Source of the DNA: Leptospira langatensis
GTDB taxonomy: Bacteria; Spirochaetota; Leptospiria; Leptospirales; Leptospiraceae
Direction: 5' to 3'
Length of the DNA stretch: 64,000 bases
Assembly: GCF_004770615.1 (NCBI RefSeq)
Contig: NZ_RQER01000006.1
Coordinates: forward strand, 310,001 to 374,000
The translations under genes and the position numbers were made by a program. Within the stretch, counting starts at the first letter, position 1. Each line of letters begins with the position of its first letter. Below are positions 1-10,283 of this stretch, piece after piece. A model generated the notes under the pieces. It was not told the DNA's origin, did no database searches, and saw only the letters and a program-made list of their open reading frames with translations.

Positions 1-459
1 TTCCAAAACTTTCAACTGATCAAAACGTTAAACGCACTAGAGAATGTTTGCCTTCCTCTCGCTTTGACCACAAACCTATCCGAAAAAGCGATCCAGGATA
101 AGGCTATGTTCTGGTTGGAAAAAGTAGGCATCGCCCATAGAGCGCATAACTTTCCTAGCCAACTCTCAGGGGGTGAAGAACAAAGAGTTGCAATCGCAAG
201 ATCATTTATTCATGAGCCTAAGTTATTATTCGCCGACGAACCTACTGCAAATCTAGATAAGAAGAATGGAGAGAATATCATGGCTCTCTTGAAAGGATTG
301 AACAGGGATAGAAAATCCACTCTATTAGTGGTCACTCACGATCCCAAAGTAGCAGCGATCGCAGATCGTGTCCTAGAAATGAGGGACGGAGTCATCTTAA
401 ACTCAGGAAAGTCCAAACCTTCTCCTAAGAAAGCCATTCAACGCGGGAAGAAGAAATGA
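1..459 (+). CDS. ABC transporter ATP-binding protein (5' end outside window)
   Basis: The reading frame is open from base 1, so the start and the Walker A loop lie upstream of the window. What is visible is the rest of a LolD/YbbA-type ATPase: a Q-loop (FQNFQL) in the first six codons, the signature LSGGEEQRVAIARS, a Walker B with LLFADEPTANLD, and the H-loop in VVTHD. The C-terminus is short and basic. The stop overlaps the ATG of the next gene (ATGA), which encodes an FtsX-type permease, so the two form an exporter or lipoprotein-handling pair in the inner membrane. The exact substrate cannot be read from the sequence. Confidence 0.93.
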   Translation, partial: FQNFQLIKTLNALENVCLPLALTTNLSEKAIQDKAMFWLEKVGIAHRAHNFPSQLSGGEEQRVAIARSFIHEPKLLFADEPTANLDKKNGENIMALLKGLNRDRKSTLLVVTHDPKVAAIADRVLEMRDGVILNSGKSKPSPKKAIQRGKKK

Positions 460-2996
460 ACCTAAGCTTCTTCATCAAGGTAATGTTCCGAGAGATCTTC
501 TCGAAAAAGACTTCTTCCTTACAGATCATATTAGCGATCACGATCGGAACAGGTGCCGTACTTGCAGTGCACTCATATAGAGATCAGTTTTCCCAATCCA
601 TTCTAAAAGAAGCCAAGAATATCATGGGAGCGGATCTGGTTGCCACTTCGCCTTCTCCTCTTAATGAGAAACAAACAGCGTTTTTAAGGGGAGAATTGCC
701 AAAAGGAAGCAAATCCTCCGAATTAGTGCAGTTCCCTTCTATGCTTCGAAATCCTAAAAACCAAGACTCTAGCCTTTCGTTAGTAAAGGCGATCAAAGGG
801 GAATATCCTTATTTTGGAGAAGTAGAAACCGATCCTAAGGGTGCGTATAGAGCATTAAAAACGGGAGAGATCCTTCTCGAAAGCAGCCTGATCCAGAACC
901 TGAAGTTAAAACCTGGTGACGAAGTTCAATTAGGGGAATCCGTTTTTATCTTAAGAGGAAGTCTGCTCAAAGAACCTGGTATGGCAGGGAATTTTCTTTC
1001 GATGGCTCCAAGCTCCATCATTCATAAGGATTCTCTTGCAGAAACCGGATTGGAACAAAGAGGCTCTAGGATCAATTACCAGATCCCCGTCCTTCTTCCT
1101 AAGGGAACAGATGCAAGCGAATATAAGAAAAACAAGTTTAAGGAATTTGCAAGAAACGATCTGATCCTGTACGAAAGCACGGAAGCAAACTCAGGGTCTC
1201 AAAAATTCCTTACAAATACTTTGGATTTCTTTTCCTTATTGGCATTGTGCGCGTTTTTCTTAGGCGGGATCTCGATCCTTCTTACAAGCAGAGCTCTCAT
1301 TCGATCCAAAGCGAATACATTCGCTATCTATAAATGTTTAGGCGCAGGTCCCAATCTAGTCTCCGGTTTAGTACTAGGAGAACTTTTGCTTCTCTCCACG
1401 ATCGGTGCCTTATTAGGCTTCGGATTCGGGATCTTCTTACAGAACCAGATCCCGAATTTAGCGGATAGTGAGTTCCGTTTCGAACCCAGTTCCGTTCCTA
1501 CGTTAAAGGCGTTCTTATGGGGATTCGTATTAGCTTGGGTAGTTCCCTTAGTCTCCGCTTGGGAAAGTCTCTCTAAGTCCAGAAACCTGAGTCCGATGTA
1601 TGCATTGAAAGCGGACTTTGCAAGCGAGCTTTCTTCCGTTCCCAAACCGGAATGGAGGCAATCTATTTCCTTCGTAGCGGTATTCGGTCTCTTCTTCTTG
1701 CTTGCTTGGTGGGAAACTGGAGATTGGATCAAGGGACTGATCCTTTGTGCAACCCTTCTGTTCTTGCCTGTATTAGTATATTTAGGAATTTTAATATTCC
1801 GGTTCGGGCTCAGATTCGCGCTAAATAAACTGGAATTGTCCGCAAGTCTTAGGATGGCCTTTCGAAAATTGGACAGACCTAGAACAGGATTGCCTTGGGT
1901 GGCGGTCGGACTCGGATCTTCCGTGTTCGTTCTTCTTCTCAGTTTGTTCTTAAGCGATAGTCTCTTGGAATACAGCGGAGCAAAGGACAAAGAAAGAAGA
2001 CCGAATATGTTCATTCTAGATCTTCGTCCGGAACAACTGGATACGTTTCAGCACACCGCTTCCAAGTTCAAAGCAGAGAAGATGATCATCTCTCCTGTCA
2101 TAGGTGCGCGCTTATCTCACATCAACGGAGAATTGATCAAGAGAGAGGACATGGAACTCTCCGCACTTCGAAGAGATTGGAGATCCACTGCAAGAACTAG
2201 AGAATACTTCTTATCGTATCGGGAGAATTTATATCCTACGGAAAAAGTGACGGACGGAGACTTTTGGAGGAAAGGAGAAGAAGACCAGATCTCAGTAGAG
2301 AAGGAATTCTCCAAGAACCTAAAAGTGGATCTCGGAGACAAACTCACCTTCTCCATTGGTGGAGTGGAAGTCACAGGAATTATCCGGAATTTCAGGACAG
2401 TGAACTGGTCCGATATGAGGCCGAATTTCGTGGTCTTATTCTCCAAAGGTATCTTGGAGAAGGCGCCTAAATTCTATTTGAGTTCCTTCTTACTCGAATC
2501 GGCCCAAGATAGATATGCTTTGCAAAAAGAGCTGATCAACGAATATCCGAACCTGACCATCGTCGATACCGAAAAGGCGATCCGATCCTTCTTAGTGATC
2601 CTAGAAAAGATCTCCTTTGCAATCCAATGGATGACTGCTTTGATCGTAGTATCTTCCTTATTACTCATCCTATCTTCTTTGGAATTGAGTAGAAAGGAAA
2701 GATTAGAAGAGACCTCTCTTTTACGGATCATAGGTGGATCCAGAGATTTCTTGCGAAAGTATTTCTTAGCGGAATCCCTTCTACTCGCAAATATATCCTT
2801 CTTCTTGGCGTTCGGGCTGGTATGGGGAGTTTCGGAATATCTTTCTCAGGCAATCTTCGAGATCCAAAGCACCATCCCTTGGCTGCAGATCGCGATCTAT
2901 TATCTTGGATTGAATGTTGCAGTAGCAGGAATGTATTTCACTGCCTTACGCAAAGAATGGAAGCGAAGTCCGACTCTATACTTAAAAGAAGTCTAA
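456..2996 (+). CDS. ABC transporter permease, FtsX/MacB type
   Basis: This 846-residue inner-membrane protein has the double-module layout of YbbP-like permeases. There is one N-terminal transmembrane helix (about residues 24-44) and a periplasmic MacB-like domain (about 45-255). A first FtsX block of several helices (about 260-500) follows, then a second periplasmic stretch and a last FtsX block of three helices (about 730-845). It overlaps the upstream ATPase by four bases and must be its partner. YbbA/YbbP-type systems are linked to export of lipophilic material or to envelope enzymes; the cargo here is unknown. A hairpin terminator follows at 3021-3054. Confidence 0.9.
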   Translation: MNLSFFIKVMFREIFSKKTSSLQIILAITIGTGAVLAVHSYRDQFSQSILKEAKNIMGADLVATSPSPLNEKQTAFLRGELPKGSKSSELVQFPSMLRNPKNQDSSLSLVKAIKGEYPYFGEVETDPKGAYRALKTGEILLESSLIQNLKLKPGDEVQLGESVFILRGSLLKEPGMAGNFLSMAPSSIIHKDSLAETGLEQRGSRINYQIPVLLPKGTDASEYKKNKFKEFARNDLILYESTEANSGSQKFLTNTLDFFSLLALCAFFLGGISILLTSRALIRSKANTFAIYKCLGAGPNLVSGLVLGELLLLSTIGALLGFGFGIFLQNQIPNLADSEFRFEPSSVPTLKAFLWGFVLAWVVPLVSAWESLSKSRNLSPMYALKADFASELSSVPKPEWRQSISFVAVFGLFFLLAWWETGDWIKGLILCATLLFLPVLVYLGILIFRFGLRFALNKLELSASLRMAFRKLDRPRTGLPWVAVGLGSSVFVLLLSLFLSDSLLEYSGAKDKERRPNMFILDLRPEQLDTFQHTASKFKAEKMIISPVIGARLSHINGELIKREDMELSALRRDWRSTARTREYFLSYRENLYPTEKVTDGDFWRKGEEDQISVEKEFSKNLKVDLGDKLTFSIGGVEVTGIIRNFRTVNWSDMRPNFVVLFSKGILEKAPKFYLSSFLLESAQDRYALQKELINEYPNLTIVDTEKAIRSFLVILEKISFAIQWMTALIVVSSLLLILSSLELSRKERLEETSLLRIIGGSRDFLRKYFLAESLLLANISFFLAFGLVWGVSEYLSQAIFEIQSTIPWLQIAIYYLGLNVAVAGMYFTALRKEWKRSPTLYLKEV

Positions 2997-3020
2997 TAGA
3001 GTAGAATTATCTTTGAAGGA

Positions 3021-3054
3021 AGCTCCTTCTGCAGAGATGCGAAGGGGCTTTTTT
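3021..3054 (+). terminator. Rho-independent terminator after the ABC permease
   Basis: A nine-base-pair stem (AGCTCCTTC with GAAGGGGCT, one G-T pair) with an 11-base loop is followed directly by a run of T. It lies 25 bases after the permease stop and faces the plus strand only. Confidence 0.8.
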
Positions 3055-3113
3055 ATGGAATGGGAGAAATCGACGGGCGCAGTCGGCTTTTTCGATCAGT
3101 AAAAATGCGGTCT

Positions 3114-3467
3114 TTATCGTAAGGATCGAGCGATCAGGTTCTTGGTCTTCGTTTCGTTCAGAGCGGAACAGACTTTGTAGTTGGAAGCAGTAGGACATGC
3201 AGCAGTTCCTGTGATCTTGCAACCCTTGCTTTCGCAGCGTTTGCGTGTATCGAAGGAATCCGTTCCGGAGAATCTACAATAATCCCTGCACATATCGGAG
3301 CTTCCTTCTGCACAGAGATAACAACCATCTGCGGAGACCGATTGAACGGAAAAGAAAAATACGAAGATAGGAACGAGAAGAAAGTAACGAAGCAAGCCTT
3401 GCAAAAAAATCACCCAGGTTCTGTATTCACCTGGATCAAGAACATCAACCCTTGGGTTGGCGATCAA
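3114..3467 (-). CDS. Small secreted or anchored Cys-rich protein
   Basis: A 117-residue protein with a hydrophobic segment at about residues 19-46 ending in SVSA, which reads as a signal peptide with an unusually long N-region or as a membrane anchor. The start may be internal. The remaining 70 residues carry eight cysteines (49, 52, 60, 64, 78, 83, 91, 100), suggesting a disulfide-stabilised periplasmic or surface domain. The start overlaps the end of the DUF2721 gene by 23 bases, so it is probably the last gene of the heat-shock-led unit. I do not recognise a named family. Confidence 0.6.
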   Translation of the reverse strand: MIANPRVDVLDPGEYRTWVIFLQGLLRYFLLVPIFVFFFSVQSVSADGCYLCAEGSSDMCRDYCRFSGTDSFDTRKRCESKGCKITGTAACPTASNYKVCSALNETKTKNLIARSLR

Positions 3468-3957
3468 GGTTTTTCTTTTCCGCCTTTTCGTCCAAAAATT
3501 CGGCGAAATCGATCTGCCCCTGGATGAATTTCAGATTATAACGGCTTTCGTACAATAAGAGTCCGCTCGCAACGAAAAGAAAGACTCCTCCGAATAACGC
3601 CAAACCGGTGGAGATCCAAGCAGCGGAACTTCCTGCAGCTACTATAATTCCTAAACTCAAACTAGAAGCTACAAAGAAGAGAGTCGCAGTATAAAGTGCG
3701 GCCATGGATTTTTGGATGAGGTTTGCTCTTTTCTTTTGGACCTTGAGTTGTCTGCGAAGATATGCGGAGCGTTCTTCCGGATAAGAAGTCCTTCCGTCCA
3801 CGATACCTTCTATCTCGTTCTTAAGAAGATTCACTCGATCGAAGATCCTTCCTAATCGATTTGCTGTAGAGAAGATAAGACTGGCACTTGCGGAGATCAA
3901 TACTGCGGGAGCGATCATCCCGCTTAAGGTCTCTGTTCCCAAAAGAGAAGTAAGCAT
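3445..3957 (-). CDS. DUF2721 family membrane protein
   Basis: A 170-residue protein matching the DUF2721 pattern. An N-terminal hydrophobic segment with ISASASLIFSTANRLGRI is followed by a charged helical stretch (about 45-85), then two close transmembrane helices (about 88-135) and a polar tail. Its start abuts the stop of the YqgE gene with no spacing, so translation is probably coupled. The biochemical role of DUF2721 is unknown. Confidence 0.8.
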   Translation of the reverse strand: MLTSLLGTETLSGMIAPAVLISASASLIFSTANRLGRIFDRVNLLKNEIEGIVDGRTSYPEERSAYLRRQLKVQKKRANLIQKSMAALYTATLFFVASSLSLGIIVAAGSSAAWISTGLALFGGVFLFVASGLLLYESRYNLKFIQGQIDFAEFLDEKAEKKNLDRQPKG

Positions 3958-4512
3958 CTAGTTCAGCATCGGATCTTTGGTATGTTCTACGAAGTACTTG
4001 TACAATCCGCCCTTGCTCTTCAAGGCCTCTTGCCAAGTTGCTTCCGGATCTTCCGTAAAGATCCATTCTGCATTCGGATCGTGAACCACCCAAGATTTGC
4101 GTTCCATTTCTCCTTCCAATTGAGCTGCTCCCCAACCGGAATATCCTTGGTACACATTGAACTTAGTTTTATCAGGATGTTCTAATAATTCGATCAGAGC
4201 CTCAAAGCTTCGAGCTAAGTAGACTCCAGGAATCACTTCGATCCCAGGTTGTTTCAACTTAGGGTTATCATGAAGAATGGAAACATAGGTTGGATCCACA
4301 GGACCCCCCGAATAGATCGGAAGAGAACCGTCGATACCATCCGGGATCCCTTGGATCACATCGTTCAAGGAAACTTCCATCTTCTTGTTTAAGACTAGGC
4401 CGAACGCTCCGGAGTTATCGTGCTCGACCATGAGGATCACAGTACGATTGAAATAATCCGTTACGATAGAGGAATTTGATATTAGTACTTTGCCGCTGAA
4501 TCCGTTTTCCAT
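3958..4512 (-). CDS. yqgE: YqgE/AlgH family protein
   Basis: A 184-residue cytosolic protein of the UPF0301/AlgH family. It shows the family features: the N-terminal GKVLISNSSI segment, ILMVEHDNSGAFGLVLN, a GGPV motif and YQGYSGWGAAQLEGE near residue 140. Length is normal. AlgH/YqgE proteins have no firmly established activity. It lies nine bases after the oxidoreductase gene and directly before the DUF2721 gene on the minus strand. Confidence 0.9.
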   Translation of the reverse strand: MENGFSGKVLISNSSIVTDYFNRTVILMVEHDNSGAFGLVLNKKMEVSLNDVIQGIPDGIDGSLPIYSGGPVDPTYVSILHDNPKLKQPGIEVIPGVYLARSFEALIELLEHPDKTKFNVYQGYSGWGAAQLEGEMERKSWVVHDPNAEWIFTEDPEATWQEALKSKGGLYKYFVEHTKDPMLN

Positions 4513-4521
4513 ACTACCCGA

Positions 4522-5481
4522 TCAGTTTTTATGGATTTCTTTCAAAATTCTATACGCGATTTCCAAGGTCTGGATATCGGACTTACCGTCCACCAGAGGT
4601 TCCGTTTCCTTCAAGATGCATTTCACGAAATGTTCCTGCTCCTGTTTTAACGGATTATCTTTGTGCACAAAGATCTTCTCGACGATCGACTCTTGGCGGT
4701 ATTTGATCTCGCCTGTCCTGAGTAGAATGTCCGAAGTCGCCTGTCTGTGCAGTTCGATCTCTTGATCGCTGAAATCCAAAGTGATATAAACATCCTTTTG
4801 AGTGATGTTTAAGGTCCTAATTTTCGATTGGGTATTTCTGCTTGCGGAAATATTTGCGATAGTGCCGTTCTCAAAATGAAGAATGACAGCCGCAATATCC
4901 TCGTGATTGGAAACCACTTTAGTTCCCACAGCACTTAGATATTTGACGGGAGATTTTACAAGATTCAAAACGATATCTATATCGTGGATCATCATATCCA
5001 GTACGACACCTACGTCTTTGATCCTAGGGTTGAATGGGGCCAATCTCCTGGATTCTACGAGCAAAGGCTCGGTTACGATCTTGCCTAACTCCAGAACGGC
5101 TCCGTTGAATCTCTCTACGTGACCAACTTGCAGGACCAGATCGTTCTTTTCGGAAAGAGCGACGAGTTCCTTTGCCTGCTCCAGGGTTTCTGCGATCGGT
5201 TTTTCCACCAGAACATGTTTGCCGGATTCTAAAGCCTTCTTCGCGATTTCATGATGTAAGAAGGTAGGAACTGCGATCACGACTGCGTCCACATTCTGGA
5301 TCAGATCGTTTACCGTGGAGAATGCGGAAGTCTTATGCTTGTCCGCCATCTGTCCGGCCCTCTCCGAATCGGAATCATAGATACCGATCAGTTCCGCATC
5401 GCTTAAGCTTTTTGCCACGTTCACGTGGTACTGGCCCATATGGCCTGTTCCAATTACTCCGATCTTGACTTTTTGGGTCAT
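4522..5481 (-). CDS. Gfo/Idh/MocA family oxidoreductase
   Basis: A 319-residue NAD(P)-dependent oxidoreductase. The N-terminal Rossmann domain opens with GVIGTGHMGQYHV, and the family EKPIAET motif, with the conserved lysine, lies near residues 93-99. The C-terminal half is the alpha/beta substrate domain with MMIHDIDIVLNL. The usual substrates are sugars or sugar derivatives, but this one cannot be assigned. It starts 20 bases after dnaJ and runs into yqgE, so it may be expressed from the heat-shock promoter. Confidence 0.9.
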   Translation of the reverse strand: MTQKVKIGVIGTGHMGQYHVNVAKSLSDAELIGIYDSDSERAGQMADKHKTSAFSTVNDLIQNVDAVVIAVPTFLHHEIAKKALESGKHVLVEKPIAETLEQAKELVALSEKNDLVLQVGHVERFNGAVLELGKIVTEPLLVESRRLAPFNPRIKDVGVVLDMMIHDIDIVLNLVKSPVKYLSAVGTKVVSNHEDIAAVILHFENGTIANISASRNTQSKIRTLNITQKDVYITLDFSDQEIELHRQATSDILLRTGEIKYRQESIVEKIFVHKDNPLKQEQEHFVKCILKETEPLVDGKSDIQTLEIAYRILKEIHKN

Positions 5482-5501
5482 GAAACTTCCTTTATGCAGG
5501 T

Positions 5502-6623
5502 TTACTTATTCGTAAAAATCTTGCCCTTGGAACCGGAGACTCCTTCTCCTGATTCGCGGGCAAATTCTTCGATCAATTCTCTTTGTCGTCTAGTTAATTT
5601 TTTAGGGATCTCGATCTTAACGATCACATGTTGATCCCCTTTTCCATATCCGCCAAGATATGGAATTCCATGTCCCTTCAAACGGAAGACCTGTCCGGAT
5701 TCAGTTCCTTCCGGGATCTTCATCTTAACTTTCTTGCCGTCGATGGTAGGAACTTCTATGTCCCCGCCTAAGATGGCTTGGGTAAGACTGATCTTCTTAC
5801 TTAAGATCAGATCGTTTGCTTGGCGCTCGAATAATTCATGTTTCTTAATATGTGTTACCACATACAGATCGCCGTGAGGACCACCGTTAGGTCCTGCTTC
5901 CCCTTCTCCGGAAACTTTCAAGCGGCTGCCTGACTCGATACCGGGCGGGATCTTGATATTGATGGTGCGACGTTTTTCGACCAAGCCTTGTCCATGACAG
6001 GTCTTGCAAGGATTTGAGATAATGGTTCCTTTGCCTCTACAAGTACCGCAAGTAGTGGCAACGGAGAAGAAACCTTGGGATCTACGGATCTGGCCTGAGC
6101 CTCCGCAATCCGGACAGGTAGAAGGAGTACTTCCTTTTGCTGCACCGGATCCTCCGCAATCAGAACAGGTTTCCAGTCTTGGGATTTCTATCTTATACTC
6201 TCTGCCTAGAGCAGCGTCTTCGAGAGAGACTTCTAGATTATAACGAAGATCGGAGCCTCTCAGCGGGCCTGACCTGCGTCCACCGCCGCCTGGCCTTCCC
6301 CCACCACCGAAGAAGTCTCCGAAAATATCACCGAAATCCCCGAAGATATCAGAGAAGTCCGTATAGGCTCCTCCTCCGAATCCGCCTGCGCCTCCGGCGC
6401 CCACACCTGCCTTGCCGTATTGGTCATACGCTTTGCGTTTATTCGCGTCGCGTAAGACCTCGTAGGCCTCTGTGGCTTCTTTGAATTTTTCTTCGGCGGC
6501 TTTATCACCCTGATTCTTATCAGGGTGATATTTGATGGCTAGCTTCCTGTATGCGGACTTAATTTCTTCGTCAGTCGCAGTCTTGGAAACCCCGAGGATA
6601 TCGTAGTAACTCTTGTCACTCAT
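5502..6623 (-). CDS. dnaJ: Molecular chaperone DnaJ
   Basis: Full-length (373 residues) type I Hsp40 that delivers substrates to DnaK and stimulates its ATPase. The J-domain (about 1-70) carries the HPD tripeptide in YHPDKNQ. It is followed by a Gly/Phe-rich linker (about 75-120), four CxxCxGxG zinc repeats (about 153-220; [32 protein letters not shown]) and the C-terminal substrate-binding domains. It lies seven bases downstream of dnaK and is the last chaperone gene of the operon. Confidence 0.98.
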   Translation of the reverse strand: MSDKSYYDILGVSKTATDEEIKSAYRKLAIKYHPDKNQGDKAAEEKFKEATEAYEVLRDANKRKAYDQYGKAGVGAGGAGGFGGGAYTDFSDIFGDFGDIFGDFFGGGGRPGGGGRRSGPLRGSDLRYNLEVSLEDAALGREYKIEIPRLETCSDCGGSGAAKGSTPSTCPDCGGSGQIRRSQGFFSVATTCGTCRGKGTIISNPCKTCHGQGLVEKRRTINIKIPPGIESGSRLKVSGEGEAGPNGGPHGDLYVVTHIKKHELFERQANDLILSKKISLTQAILGGDIEVPTIDGKKVKMKIPEGTESGQVFRLKGHGIPYLGGYGKGDQHVIVKIEIPKKLTRRQRELIEEFARESGEGVSGSKGKIFTNK

Positions 6624-6630
6624 GTCTTAG

Positions 6631-8565
6631 TTACTTTTTCTCATCGTCCACTACGGTATAGTCCGCGTCCACGACCTTTTCTCCCTTTGCTTGGGAATTG
6701 TCGGAACCTTCTCCCGCACCGGCACCGTTTGCCTCAGGACCTGGCTCTTGTCCAGGAGCACCCTGAGAATAGATCTTGGTACCGATCTCGGAAGCAAACT
6801 TGGTCACGGATTCCTTAGTAGCGTTGATGCGGTTCAAGTCACCGGACTCGATCGCCTCTCTGGCTCTCTTGATCTCGTCGGCAGCCAATTGCTTCTCGCT
6901 GTCAGAAAGTTTGTCACCTGCATCAGCGACTGCTTTCTCCAGAGAATAAGTAATGGTGTCCAACTCGTTCTTGGCTTCGACTAGGGATCTCGCGGCCTTG
7001 TCCGCAGCAGCATGCGCTTCTGCATCTTTTACCATTTTAGAGATCTCATCTTCGCTCAATCCGGAAGAAGATTCTATGCGGATCTTCTGTTCCTTGCCGG
7101 TTCCCAGATCTTTTGCGGAAACATGAACGATACCGTTCGCATCGATATCGAATGTAACCTCGATCTGAGGAACTCCTCTTGGAGCAGGAGCGATCCCGAT
7201 CAGATCAAATCTTCCTAATGTACGGTTTCCTGCCGCCATATCCCTTTCTCCTTGGAGAACATGGATAGAAACAGCGTTTTGGTTATCCGCAGCCGTGGAG
7301 AATACCTGAGACTTCTTAGTCGGGATCGTAGTGTTTCTCTCGATCAACTTGGTCATAACGCCACCGAGGGTCTCGATACCCAAAGAAAGAGGAGTTACGT
7401 CCAGAAGAAGAACATCCGAAACTTCTCCCGCAAGCACACCACCTTGGATCGCAGCACCGATTGCCACTACTTCGTCCGGGTTCACGGAACGGTTCGGCTC
7501 TTTGCCAAAGATCCCTTTTACAAGTTCTTGGACCGCAGGAATACGAGTAGAACCGCCGACCAGGATGACCTCATCGATATCGGAAGCTTTCATACCTGCA
7601 TCACGGATCGCGTTCTCACAAGGAATACGAGTTCTTTCCACTAAGGCGCGAGTCAACTGATCGAACTTCGCTCTGGTAAGGTTCATATCCAAGTGTTTTG
7701 GACCGGTTGCATCCGCAGTGATGAACGGAAGGTTGATCTGGGTCGCCATGGTTCCGGACAACTCGATCTTTGCCTTCTCCGCAGCTTCTTTCAAACGCTG
7801 CACAGTGTTCTTGTCTTGGGAAATATCGATCCCGTACTGCTTCTTGAATTCGTCGATCATCCATTCCATGATGACCATATCGAAGTCATCACCGCCTAAG
7901 TGAGTGTCCCCATTTGTGGACTTCACTTCGAAGACGCCGTCGCCCAACTCAAGGATGGAAATATCGAATGTTCCACCACCTAAATCGTAGACAGCGATCT
8001 TAGCATTGCTCTTCTTCTTATCGAAACCGTAAGCGAGAGCGGCTGCAGTAGGCTCGTTGATGATACGTTCCACTTCGAGACCCGCGATACGACCCGCATC
8101 TTTGGTTGCTTGGCGTTGCTCGTCATTGAAGTACGCAGGAACAGTGATAACAGCCTTGGTTACTTTATGGCCCAGATAGTCTTCTGCAGTCTGCTTCATC
8201 TTCTGAAGAACTCGTGCAGAGATCTCTTGTGGAGTGAACTCACCGGTAGCGGTCTCGAATTTCACGCCGTCATTGCCGCTACGAACCACTTTGTAGGAAA
8301 CGTGTTTCATTTCCTGTTCGGCCTCATTGAATCTGCGACCAATGAAACGTTTTGCGGAACGCACGGTATTCACCGCGTTAGTAATTGCTTGGTTTTTAGC
8401 GAACTGACCGACTAAAGTTTCACCCTTTGCGGTAAAAGCAACGATAGACGGAGTGGTCCTAGCACCCTCGGAGTTCTGAATAACGACAGGATCCCCGCCT
8501 TCCATAACGGATACGCAGGAGTTTGTGGTCCCTAAGTCGATTCCGATGATCTTCTCTTTTGACAT
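6631..8565 (-). CDS. dnaK: Molecular chaperone DnaK (Hsp70)
   Basis: Full-length 644-residue Hsp70. The actin-like ATPase domain begins [11 protein letters not shown] and has the phosphate loops [10 protein letters not shown] and VGGSTRIP. The beta-sandwich peptide-binding domain follows at about 390-505, then the helical lid and a Gly/Ala-rich disordered tail ending in an acidic VVDDEKK. A good Shine-Dalgarno (GGAGA) precedes the ATG. The 91-base gap after grpE is the largest within the operon and holds a short GC-rich hairpin, possibly a processing or internal control point. Confidence 0.98.
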   Translation of the reverse strand: MSKEKIIGIDLGTTNSCVSVMEGGDPVVIQNSEGARTTPSIVAFTAKGETLVGQFAKNQAITNAVNTVRSAKRFIGRRFNEAEQEMKHVSYKVVRSGNDGVKFETATGEFTPQEISARVLQKMKQTAEDYLGHKVTKAVITVPAYFNDEQRQATKDAGRIAGLEVERIINEPTAAALAYGFDKKKSNAKIAVYDLGGGTFDISILELGDGVFEVKSTNGDTHLGGDDFDMVIMEWMIDEFKKQYGIDISQDKNTVQRLKEAAEKAKIELSGTMATQINLPFITADATGPKHLDMNLTRAKFDQLTRALVERTRIPCENAIRDAGMKASDIDEVILVGGSTRIPAVQELVKGIFGKEPNRSVNPDEVVAIGAAIQGGVLAGEVSDVLLLDVTPLSLGIETLGGVMTKLIERNTTIPTKKSQVFSTAADNQNAVSIHVLQGERDMAAGNRTLGRFDLIGIAPAPRGVPQIEVTFDIDANGIVHVSAKDLGTGKEQKIRIESSSGLSEDEISKMVKDAEAHAAADKAARSLVEAKNELDTITYSLEKAVADAGDKLSDSEKQLAADEIKRAREAIESGDLNRINATKESVTKFASEIGTKIYSQGAPGQEPGPEANGAGAGEGSDNSQAKGEKVVDADYTVVDDEKK

Positions 8566-8656
8566 TTTGGTTTCTCCTTTCCGCCGGTCCGAAATCCATT
8601 CGACCGAAACGGATCATCATAAATCCTAAATCTGCGGCCACAAAGCCGCTCCGAAG

Positions 8657-9232
8657 TTAAGCCTTCGGTTTCCCTATCCTAACTCTCGCAGGTCTTAAGG
8701 AGAACTTATCCTCGTTATCCTTAATATAGAAGCCTGCCTGATAAACTTCGATCACAGTCTCTTCGGAATACTGATCGCCTTCTTCCGAAGAAAGAGCTTC
8801 CATCAGAGTAGGATCGAACGGTTCTCCCTGAGGAGCATGTCTAAAAACATTCGATTTCTCTAATACGGAATAGAACTCTTTCAAGATCATTTCCACACCT
8901 TCAACGAAAGGCTTAAGCTCTTCCGTAACGTTTACACCGGACCTTACACGATCCAAATTATCGATCGGAGTCAGAAAACTCGCCACGAGAGACTTGACCG
9001 CTTCTCTCTTGATATTGGAGAATTCTTGGGCGGTCCTTCTCTTATAGTTCTGGAACTCCGCTCTCTCACGGGTCCAGGAATCCTTTAAGGATTCGATCTC
9101 TTTCTTTGCAGCATCCAATTCCTTGCGCAAAGAATTTTCTGCGGTTTCCGGTTGTTTTGCTTCTCCAGGATTCTCTCCCGAAGAGGTTGCTACCGCTTCT
9201 TCTTGGCTCATCTCTCTATCATTTCCTTGCAT
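8657..9232 (-). CDS. grpE: Nucleotide exchange factor GrpE
   Basis: A 191-residue GrpE, the ADP-release factor for DnaK. An acidic, low-complexity N-terminus is followed by a long coiled coil (about 30-85, with the conserved RERAEFQNYKRR) and the C-terminal beta domain ending VRIGKP. It begins ten bases after hrcA. Confidence 0.97.
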   Translation of the reverse strand: MQGNDREMSQEEAVATSSGENPGEAKQPETAENSLRKELDAAKKEIESLKDSWTRERAEFQNYKRRTAQEFSNIKREAVKSLVASFLTPIDNLDRVRSGVNVTEELKPFVEGVEMILKEFYSVLEKSNVFRHAPQGEPFDPTLMEALSSEEGDQYSEETVIEVYQAGFYIKDNEDKFSLRPARVRIGKPKA

Positions 9233-9242
9233 AGATTCATTA

Positions 9243-10274
9243 CTACTTACTAATGCGCGTGATCATCTCCGAAACGAGTTTCGAAGTAAAGTCCACCAAA
9301 GGAAGGGCACGATGGTAGTCCATTCTCTGAGGACCAATGATCCCCATGGCACCGATCCTCTTCTCGCCCATCCTATAACCGGATGTGATAATGCTCACAC
9401 CGCCCATCAAACCGTCACCGTCCTTGCCGATCACGGTATACACACCGTCATGTTCGGAATATTCCCCAAACATACCCGTCAGGAACCTCTTATCGTCCAG
9501 AAGAGCGAGGACCTGATTCAATCTCTCTTCTTCGTCGTCCCGGAACCTACCGTAGAGGTTCTTGAGCCCGTCGATATAAAGCGAAACCTCCGAATTATCG
9601 GGAGTCATCGCCGCAGAAAGCACATTAGACACTTTATAAAAATCTAATGGACCATCCTTTCTCAGAAGAAGGGAAGGGATCACCTTCTCCTGGATCTCGA
9701 ACATGTCGTAGCCCTTGGCGTTATCGTTCAGATACTTGGAGATCTGATACAATTCCTCCTGGCTATAATTCCGATCTAAGAATACGCTACGGTTCAGGAC
9801 CGCACCCGATCTCATGACCATGATCATGAGGACCTCGTCCCCATGCACATGGATCAATTCCACATGCTTGAGAGTATCCAAGCTCTTGGCAGGACCGAGA
9901 ACCACACCCGCAGAGTTCGAAAGGCTCGCAAGAACGCTTGCAGTCGCTTTCAGGATCTGATCCAGCTTAAACTGCATCTTCAGGTATTCTTCTTGGATCC
10001 TCTGCTTCTCCTTGATCGTGAGTTCGTAAACCACCACCAAAGAATCCACATAGAAACGATACCCACGCTCTGTAGGGATCCTACCGCCCGAGATATGACG
10101 GGAAGCAAGATAGCCCATGTCCTCGAGCTCTTTCAACACCGTCCGAATGGACGCCGGAGAAAGACCAATATCATGCTTATCAAACAAGGTCTTGGAGCCA
10201 ACCGGACGATTCTCTTGAATGAATTCGTCCACAGTGGCCTTGAGGATCATCCTATGTCTCGGGGAGAGTTCCAT
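9243..10274 (-). CDS. hrcA: Heat-inducible transcription repressor HrcA
   Basis: A 343-residue HrcA. The N-terminal winged helix begins with LSPRHRMILKATVDEFI and contains PVGSKTL and LSPASIRTVLKELEDMGYL. The central GAF-like domain has a dimerisation insert, and the C-terminus has MGIIGPQRMDY. It represses its own operon by binding the CIRCE element found 10 bases upstream of its start. First gene of the hrcA-grpE-dnaK-dnaJ unit. Confidence 0.98.
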   Translation of the reverse strand: MELSPRHRMILKATVDEFIQENRPVGSKTLFDKHDIGLSPASIRTVLKELEDMGYLASRHISGGRIPTERGYRFYVDSLVVVYELTIKEKQRIQEEYLKMQFKLDQILKATASVLASLSNSAGVVLGPAKSLDTLKHVELIHVHGDEVLMIMVMRSGAVLNRSVFLDRNYSQEELYQISKYLNDNAKGYDMFEIQEKVIPSLLLRKDGPLDFYKVSNVLSAAMTPDNSEVSLYIDGLKNLYGRFRDDEEERLNQVLALLDDKRFLTGMFGEYSEHDGVYTVIGKDGDGLMGGVSIITSGYRMGEKRIGAMGIIGPQRMDYHRALPLVDFTSKLVSEMITRISK

Positions 10275-10283
10275 TCCTTTCCT

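Noticed and set aside
1328..2014. 228-codon minus-strand frame inside the ABC permease
   Set aside because: It mirrors the codon pattern of the real gene on the other strand; no domain is visible.
8566..8656. Second CIRCE or a riboswitch between grpE and dnaK
   Set aside because: Only a short GC-rich hairpin is present; no TTAGCACTC or GAGTGCTAA arm.
9123..9647. 174-codon plus-strand frame across grpE and hrcA
   Set aside because: It is antisense to two certain genes and has no recognisable domain.
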